From NCBI GenBank assembly GCA_018376005.1, contig JAHACE010000055.1, positions 1-5,522 on the forward strand: a DNA stretch of 5,522 nt. Direction: 5' to 3'. Positions 1-3,598 of this stretch are shown here, one piece after another (positions within the stretch are counted from its first letter, which is position 1; each line of letters starts with the position of its first letter). The position numbers and the translations under genes are program-made. Origin of the DNA: Atopobium sp. (GTDB lineage: Bacteria; Actinomycetota; Coriobacteriia; Coriobacteriales; Atopobiaceae). Below the pieces are notes generated by a model. That model saw only the letters and a list, made by a program, of their open reading frames with translations, ran no database searches and was not told where the DNA came from.

Positions 1-412
1 GAATCTGAATCCAGCCGACAACCTGGTTGTTTACTGCCTGAAGACCAGCCCAATCAATAACTGGAGCCTCGTCTTTTTTCTCGGAAACTGTTGCGTATGC
101 AGCAAGCTCTTCGTTGATGACGTCTTGCTCGTGATATTCAAGCTGGGTTTTGCCAAACATGACGCCAGCAACAACTAAGAGGCCAATACCAACTACCAGC
201 AAGATTGTGGAAAGAATGTAGGCAAAACCCTTCTTCTTAGCGGGTTTCTCGCCAGACTTTTTAGGAGAGGCTTTCTTGTTGTCGTCTTTTTTTGAAGAAG
301 CAGCGCTTTTCATAGAAGCCATCCCGACGGAGGTTTTTGAGGTGTGAGTATTTCCAGCCGGCTGATCAGCAGCGGCGAATGAAGCAAAATGCTTGCCGTT
401 TTTTGATTCCAT
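1..412 (-). CDS. Class B sortase, N-terminal part (runs off the left edge)
   Basis: Sortases are membrane-anchored cysteine transpeptidases that attach surface proteins to the wall or polymerise pilins. Only 137 codons lie in the window, so the catalytic His, Cys and Arg are not visible. What can be seen is a cytoplasmic tail of about 62 residues rich in Ser, Ala and Lys (ending KSGEKPAKKKG), a single hydrophobic signal-anchor at about 63-87 (FAYILSTILLVVGIGLLVVAG), a short linker, and then VIDWAGLQAVNNQVVGWIQI at 118-137. That last segment matches the usual start of the class B sortase domain (pattern D-[FW]-x-x-L-x-x-x-N-x-x-[VI]-x-G-W-[IL]-x-I). The ATG at 410-412 is supported by an AGAAGGGA Shine-Dalgarno a few bases upstream. 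Later ATGs at codons 31 and 34 lack such a site. The cytoplasmic tail is longer than in typical sortases. The gene is on the same strand as purE but separated from it by a terminator, so it probably has its own promoter. Confidence 0.85.
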   Translation of the reverse strand, partial: MESKNGKHFASFAAADQPAGNTHTSKTSVGMASMKSAASSKKDDNKKASPKKSGEKPAKKKGFAYILSTILLVVGIGLLVVAGVMFGKTQLEYHEQDVINEELAAYATVSEKKDEAPVIDWAGLQAVNNQVVGWIQI

Positions 413-436
413 GCACTTCCCTTCTGAAGGTACTCG

Positions 437-469
437 TTTGTCATACCTTTGTCATACTCTTGTGATACC
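437..469. promoter_or_regulatory. Three tandem 11-bp repeats, possible PhoB/OmpR-family operator before the sortase gene
   Basis: On the plus strand the units TTTGTCATACC (437), TTTGTCATACT (448, counting one base of phase slip at the C/T junction) and CTTGTGATACC (459) recur every 11 bases. The first two share ten identical bases, and the third matches 8 of 10. An 11-bp period is the classic arrangement for PhoB/OmpR-family response regulators, and TGTCATA is also the core of the E. coli Pho box. The block lies about 25-57 bases upstream of the sortase ATG, where a transcription factor could act on that gene. Which regulator binds here, and whether it activates or represses, cannot be read from the sequence. 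Pho-box motifs in this bacterial class are not known to me. Confidence 0.45.
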
Positions 470-562
470 CCTTAAAAGTTTAGCTATGCACGAAACAAAA
501 ATCTCTGTGCATCTTATGAAGTCATCGCATAATCACATTTGCAGCTACACAAAACCCGCAAA

Positions 563-593
563 ACCCGCGCCTTAGGTTTTCTAAAGCGCGGGT
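563..593 (-). terminator. Rho-independent terminator downstream of purE
   Basis: ACCCGCGC (563-570) pairs with GCGCGGGT (586-593). After one mismatch (571/585), 572-575 pairs with 581-584, leaving a 5-base loop. Read on the minus strand, the stem is followed by TTT, then GCGGG, then TTTT, a split U-tract. It begins about 60 bases after the purE stop and before the sortase promoter region. No T-tract follows on the plus strand, so it appears to work only for leftward transcription. Confidence 0.7.
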
Positions 594-653
594 CTTGTGT
601 GTGGGTGCGCGGGTATGCGCGGGCGCGGTTCTATTCGCGGGCTGTAAGTCAGC

Positions 654-1115
654 TTATGCGTCAGCCATCTCGGCTTTGAGCTGGACGATCTTCTCGCGAT
701 ACTCTGGAAGAGAAGCGCCCAAAATTTGAGTGGCGTAAATAGCTGCGTTTTTGGCGCCGTTGATGGCAACGCAGGCAACGGGCACGCCAGATGGCATCTG
801 GACCATGGAAAGCAGGGAGTCCATGCCGCCGAGGTCGGAGGTCTTCATTGGAACGCCAACGACAGGCAGTGGGGTGAATGCAGCAACAACTCCACCCAGG
901 TGAGCGGCCTTTCCTGCAGCTGCAATGATTACCTTGAGGCCGCGGTCAGCAGCGGTCTCGGCCCACTGGTGAACTTTATCTGGAGTGCGGTGTGCGGATG
1001 CGATGACCAGCTCATATGGAACGCCCAAACGCTCAAGTTCAGCGGTGCATCCCTCCATAGTTGCAAGGTCGCTCTTTGATCCCATGATAATGCCGACAAC
1101 AGGCTGATCTGCCAT
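654..1115 (-). CDS. purE: N5-carboxyaminoimidazole ribonucleotide mutase (PurE, class I)
   Basis: PurE converts N5-carboxyaminoimidazole ribonucleotide (N5-CAIR) to 4-carboxy-5-aminoimidazole ribonucleotide in cytoplasmic de novo purine synthesis, normally after PurK. The 153-residue product covers the whole short, single-domain class I family. Visible motifs are GSKSD at 12-16 (nucleotide binding), SAHRTP at 40-45 (with the His of the active site), AAAGKAAHLGGVVAA at 65-79, LPVVGVP at 83-89 and GMDSLLSMVQMPSGVPVA at 97-114. The GKAAHL loop marks the bacterial class I mutase rather than the animal class II carboxylase. The loop has Gly where E. coli has Pro (HLGG rather than HLPG). I place the start at 1115 because AAAGGAG lies five bases upstream and the family begins here. 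An in-frame ATG at 1172 would add 19 residues with no family counterpart. The gene diverges from the broken kinase gene and is followed by a terminator, so it appears monocistronic. No purK is in view. Confidence 0.96.
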   Translation of the reverse strand: MADQPVVGIIMGSKSDLATMEGCTAELERLGVPYELVIASAHRTPDKVHQWAETAADRGLKVIIAAAGKAAHLGGVVAAFTPLPVVGVPMKTSDLGGMDSLLSMVQMPSGVPVACVAINGAKNAAIYATQILGASLPEYREKIVQLKAEMADA

Positions 1116-1231
1116 CTCTGCTCCTTTGTTACGTCTCATAAAATAGGCGGATACGTCAAATATCCATCTCACAGTATAGAGTATGATTTTCTTGAACGTT
1201 GGTCCATCAGTCCACGTGAAAGGAAACTGTA
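1116..1231. promoter_or_regulatory. Divergent promoter region between purE and the kinase pseudogene
   Basis: Both genes must be started from these 116 bases. On the minus strand TATACT (1173-1178) is a fair -10 for purE, but its -35 (CAACGT at 17 bp) is poor. On the plus strand TATAGA (1175-1180) and TATGAT (1182-1187) are possible -10 elements for the kinase gene, also with weak -35 partners. The candidates overlap, so the two promoters may share bases. A dyad, GGATA N7 TATCC (1149-1165), lies on the purE side and could be an operator or be chance. Shine-Dalgarno sites are clear at both ends: CTCCTTT (1121-1127, for purE) and AAAGGAA (1219-1225, for the kinase). Confidence 0.35.
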
Positions 1232-1985
1232 ATGAATGAAACCAACTCTGTTCTGTACCAGCGAGAAGGCTCGTACATCCCTCGCATCGCCGCAGTGCAT
1301 GACCTCTGCGGATACGGAAAATGCTCGCTTGGCGTAGCTATTCCGGTTCTGTCGGCAGCGGGATGTGACGTTTGCCCAGTACCTACGTCGCTTTTCTCGG
1401 CACACACCAAGTTCCCTACGTTCTACATGCACGACACCACCAACATGCTCGAGGATTACCTGGATGCATGGCAGGAAGAGGGCATTGACCTGGAAGATGT
1501 ATCCAACCTATACGCAAGAGCTTTGCGATGCAATGAAATCCCTGGTAAACGGTGCAGATATTTTGACGCCAAACCTTACTGAAGCTTCGATTTTGACTGG
1601 TATTTCTTATGCTGGCCAGGATTTAACAGATGAGCAGGTAGATGAGCTACTTGATGCGCTGCTTGCAATGGGTGCTAAGTGCGTCGTTCTTAAGGGTATC
1701 GTTCGTGGCGACGACCTCATCCGCAACTTTGTTGCTACTGAGTCCGAACGAGGCGAGATTGTTTCTGAGCTTCTGCCATACATGCTGCATGGAACTGGCG
1801 ACCTGTTTGCATCTGCACTTCTAGCTGCAGTTATGTGTGGCCAGGAAATCGCTGACGCCGTTGAATTTGCTGGTGAGTTTGTTTGCGAGTCCATGGAAAT
1901 TACTCGCGACCAGCCAAACTTTGAGCTTCGTGGCGTTTCGTTTGAGACAAAACTGGGCCTGATTACTCAGCTTCTGCAGGAGTAA
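1232..1985 (+). pseudogene. Pyridoxamine kinase family gene with an internal frame-changing deletion
   Basis: Members of this ribokinase-like family phosphorylate pyridoxamine, pyridoxal or pyridoxine with ATP to salvage vitamin B6. The N-terminal part reads in one frame from ATG 1232 (good AAAGGA site upstream): PRIAAVHDLCGYGKCSLGVA, then PVPTSLFSAHT, then LDAWQEEGIDLEDV, ending near 1501. The family sequence resumes at once in the next frame at about 1497-1502 (MYPTYTQELCDAM), then GADILTPNLTEASILTG, GAKCVVLKG and the catalytic GTGD motif at 1791-1802, to a stop at 1983-1985. The intervening family segment, which normally holds the YSGFLGS-type stretch and the DPVMGD motif (about 40-50 residues), is missing. 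Because the frame moves by one position, the lost length must be 3n+2 bases. As it stands, translation stops at 1582 after 116 residues, without GTGD. Both halves are otherwise open and well conserved, so the lesion looks recent, or is an assembly error. A + strand terminator follows at 2056-2091. Confidence 0.88.
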
Positions 1986-2055
1986 AAGCTCGTGCAAGCT
2001 GTGCAGCTTGTGTAAAACCTCACGCTTCAGCGAAATCAATCATGATTCTTTGCCG

Positions 2056-2091
2056 TAGGTGCCTGCCCACATAGAGTGGGCACCTATTTTT
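2056..2091 (+). terminator. Terminator after the kinase pseudogene
   Basis: TAGGTGCC (2056-2063) pairs with GGCACCTA (2079-2086). The interior can add CAC/GTG next to an ATAGA loop, with a small left-side bulge. A run of T (2086-2091) follows directly on the plus strand. There is no T-run on the other side, so it serves rightward transcription. Confidence 0.85.
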
Positions 2092-2114
2092 GTGCCTGCG
2101 GTTGTCGCTATGCA

Positions 2115-2131
2115 TGTAAATGTATTTTACA
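2115..2131. repeat. Palindrome TGTAAA N5 TTTACA
   Basis: TGTAAA (2115-2120) and TTTACA (2126-2131) form a perfect 6-bp dyad with a 5-base centre. The 17-bp size fits a dimeric transcription factor site, but no gene start lies near it on either strand. In an A/T-rich stretch such a dyad can arise by chance. Confidence 0.4.
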
Positions 2132-2187
2132 GGCACTTTATTCGTTTCATTTTTTATCAAACAAACATTGAGCTCCAAAAAAGGGCG

Positions 2188-2357
2188 AAAAAGGTAAAAA
2201 ACCCGTTTAGTTGGGGATCGAACGAATTGATTAAAGAATTGATATTACTAAAAGGCCAGTTGGTGCTAATCGGGCGTCACATTGCTGGCTCTAAATGACT
2301 CAAAATCGTCATGCATAAAGACTAAAACCCCCAACTAAACGGGTTTTTTACCTTTTT
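2188..2357. repeat. Perfect 29-bp inverted repeat flanking a 112-bp centre
   Basis: The left arm 2188-2216 starts AAAAAGGTAAAAAACCCG and ends GTTTAGTTGGGG. The right arm 2329-2357 is its exact reverse complement. The centre (2217-2328) contains a tandem GAATTGAT pair (2224-2243) and a shorter inner inverted repeat GGCCAG/CTGGCT (2254-2259 and 2285-2290, one G-T pair). No transposase or other coding sequence is inside. If transcribed, the 170-base RNA would fold into a long uninterrupted stem with a structured tip. The outer flanks (GGGCG left, GGGAC right) share only GGG, so no clear target-site duplication is seen. It could be a non-autonomous element with terminal inverted repeats, two inverted copies of a dispersed repeat, or a structured RNA. 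Confidence 0.9.
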
Positions 2358-2363
2358 GGGACC

Positions 2364-2397
2364 AAAATCGACTTGAAAACACCGATTCTGCGATTTT
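2364..2397. repeat. 7-bp inverted repeat AAAATCG / CGATTTT
   Basis: AAAATCG (2364-2370) and CGATTTT (2391-2397) can pair around a 20-base loop, seven bases outside the right arm of the large inverted repeat. A further copy of AAAATCG lies at 2302-2308, just inside the same arm. It has no GC-rich stem and is a poor terminator. It may belong to the same repeat unit as its neighbour. Confidence 0.45.
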
Positions 2398-2482
2398 TAG
2401 CCAAATTAACGTGCAAACCCATCATTGGCGTCACCATTTTGAGGCGTGCCGACCTCCCGATGAGTCACTTCATGTAGCGCAA

Positions 2483-2516
2483 GCAAAAGAGCCGCTGGCA
2501 TCAGCGGCTCTTTTGC
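2483..2516. terminator. Bidirectional terminator after the 307-residue membrane protein gene
   Basis: GCAAAAGAGCCGCTG (2483-2497) and its exact reverse complement (2502-2516) give a 15-bp stem with a GCAT loop. A-runs on one side and T-runs on the other are built into the stem, so it can stop transcription in both directions. It lies 23 bases after the stop codon of the minus-strand gene and also closes the convergent region for rightward transcription. Confidence 0.92.
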
Positions 2517-2538
2517 ACTTTTTCTCAGGTGAGACAGA

Positions 2539-3462
2539 CTACTTGGTGCTTGAAGAACTGTCGGATGTACCTGTGGTGTTAGTAGTACCTGTAGTACCAG
2601 TAGTTCCTATTGTGCCAGTAGTGGTGTTCTTCTTTGTTGAAGAGTCACCACCAACGATTCCACCAAGCACGCGAACTGGCGTAAATGACGTTGCAATCTG
2701 GTCTCGCAATTCTTTTTGAATAGTGTCGTTTGCACCAGTAATGACCATGGTGATGTTTACGCCATCAGAAGACTGCGTCTTTGAGAACGTAAAGGTAAAG
2801 ATAGGTGTTGCGTCTCCGCCAGGTTTAAGGAATCCAAAGAGCTGAGATTTCTGAAGCTCACCCTGGTCGTTTCGATGAACGCTAACGTGATAGACAACGG
2901 TATTGATTCGTGGGTTGAGAAGCGCGTTAATAGCAAACGCCTGAGCCTGAACACTGGATCCTGCATAGCATTCAAGCACATCTTTTGAGGTGGTGTCGGT
3001 AACCGTTACCTCAACGCGTCCAGTGTTCTCGTCAGCTTCCTGAACCGAGAAATCCTCAGGGAACTGCGTAAATCCATTACCCCACTCAACGCCTCCACGC
3101 AGTGCGGATGCAACAGATCGTACCGTAACAGATTCAGTTAGATTGGCTGTGTTGGCTCGACGAATAACACCGCAAGAAACCTGCATCAAAACAACAATTA
3201 CCAGGAAAATCAGGACAAAAAGGACTGCTGTCTTTGTAATGACCTTCTCGATATTTGAGCCCGAAGGATCAGATCCCGAGAGCGGGTCAACGTCTACCGC
3301 TGCAGCTCCACCCTGCCTGCGAGCACGCTCTAGAGCTGCGCGTTCCTCGTTAGGATGACCTGTCTCGTCTACCTTGGTAAACAACTCTTCAGCTGCGTCA
3401 GCGTCAAGCGCGCCCTTCTGGCGACGCGCGAAGCGTGAACGTTCTGCATCATCTTTAGCCAT
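2539..3462 (-). CDS. Single-pass membrane protein of unknown function with Gly-Thr repeat tail
   Basis: I do not recognise this 307-residue protein. It has a charged, probably cytoplasmic N-terminus (1-72, with a Glu/Arg-rich helix-like stretch NEERAALERARRQ at 38-50). One hydrophobic segment follows at about 78-97 (AVLFVLIFLVIVVLMQVSC). A soluble domain of about 170 residues (103-272), probably outside the membrane, contains alternating hydrophobic stretches such as GRVEVTVTD, NTVVYHVSVHR and PIFTFTFSK, which suggest a beta-rich fold. The tail (275-307) is low complexity: KKNTTTGTIGTTGTTGTTN, then a Ser-rich end. Cys97 follows the hydrophobic segment, but Gln at the lipobox -3 position and the long N-terminus argue against a lipoprotein. 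The ATG at 3460-3462 has only a modest GAGAG Shine-Dalgarno. The exporter gene ends 136 bp upstream on the same strand with no terminator between, so the two may share a transcript. A role in the envelope is inferred only from topology. Confidence 0.85.
   Translation of the reverse strand: MAKDDAERSRFARRQKGALDADAAEELFTKVDETGHPNEERAALERARRQGGAAAVDVDPLSGSDPSGSNIEKVITKTAVLFVLIFLVIVVLMQVSCGVIRRANTANLTESVTVRSVASALRGGVEWGNGFTQFPEDFSVQEADENTGRVEVTVTDTTSKDVLECYAGSSVQAQAFAINALLNPRINTVVYHVSVHRNDQGELQKSQLFGFLKPGGDATPIFTFTFSKTQSSDGVNITMVITGANDTIQKELRDQIATSFTPVRVLGGIVGGDSSTKKNTTTGTIGTTGTTGTTNTTGTSDSSSSTK
2566..2625 (-). repeat. 9-bp coding repeats giving the Gly-Thr-Thr tail
   Basis: Residues 283-299 of the membrane protein are built from 9-base units of the form GGN ACN ACN (GTI, GTT, GTT, GTT, NTT, GT). 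The codons vary between units, so the DNA repeat is imperfect. The unit is a multiple of three, so gain or loss of copies would change tail length without breaking the frame. Confidence 0.8.
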
Positions 3463-3598
3463 GTAGCTCTCTCATTCAACCTGCATAAACACGCTTTCGA
3501 AACGTGCAATGCGTTGACTTTTGATCTTTGGTTACGAGCCGTCGGTTTGCAAACTGCAAGCTGCAAACCACGTTTCGCAAAGCACCTAATGCTCTATT
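3463..3598 (-). promoter_or_regulatory. Intergenic region upstream of the membrane protein gene, with small palindromes and repeats
   Basis: Three 7-base units GCAAACT, GCAAGCT and GCAAACC follow one another at 3549-3569. They overlap an 8-bp inverted repeat GGTTTGCA (3544-3551) / TGCAAACC (3562-3569). Nearer the gene, TTTCGAAA is flanked by CACG and CGTG (3490-3506, one base bulged). The palindromes lack following T-tracts, so they are not terminators. A possible minus-strand promoter, TTGCAC with TATGCA 16 bases on, overlaps the TTTCGAAA palindrome, but its -10 is weak. Whether the gene has its own regulated promoter or is read through from the exporter is open. Confidence 0.35.

Larger units (their letters stand above)
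1986..2538. other. 553-bp gene-free region between convergent genes
   Basis: No credible coding sequence lies here on either strand. Moving rightward it holds a small hairpin CAAGCT/AGCTTG (1995-2010) with no T-tract, the plus-strand terminator at 2056-2091, a palindrome at 2115-2131, the 29-bp inverted repeat at 2188-2357, a further hairpin at 2364-2397, and the bidirectional terminator at 2483-2516. The part between the two terminators (2092-2482) is visibly richer in A/T and in A- and T-runs than the flanking genes. Since the neighbours converge, no promoter for either is needed here, so the length is unexplained by gene regulation. It may be a degraded or non-coding mobile element, a small RNA locus, or simply spacer. 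Confidence 0.7.

Noticed and set aside
438..466. Plus-strand promoter TTGTCA N17 TGTGAT
   Set aside because: The boxes fit moderately, but nothing is encoded downstream on the plus strand before the purE terminator, and the boxes are better explained by the 11-bp repeats.
1113..1172. Upstream ATG at 1172 as the purE start
   Set aside because: The extra 19 residues have no counterpart in PurE, and the strong AAAGGAG site is placed for the ATG at 1115.
1995..2010. Hairpin CAAGCT/AGCTTG as a terminator
   Set aside because: The stem is only 6 bp and no T-tract follows. The real terminator is at 2056-2091.
2059..2298. Plus-strand open frame of 79 codons in the intergenic region
   Set aside because: It starts inside the kinase terminator, has no Shine-Dalgarno, resembles no protein I know, and passes through the inverted-repeat arm. 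It is most likely a chance frame.
2188..2357. Integron attC site
   Set aside because: The GTTGGGG and CCCCAAC words occur in the order opposite to attC core sites and do not meet the RYYYAAC/GTTRRRY pattern. There is no integrase or cassette.
2411..2719. Plus-strand frame with a Val-Pro repeat
   Set aside because: The repeat is the antisense reading of the Gly-Thr tail of the membrane protein, and the frame crosses the terminator hairpin.
3160..3185. Lipobox at Cys97 of the membrane protein
   Set aside because: Position -3 is Gln instead of Leu, and the hydrophobic segment begins only after about 77 residues, too far in for a lipoprotein signal peptide.
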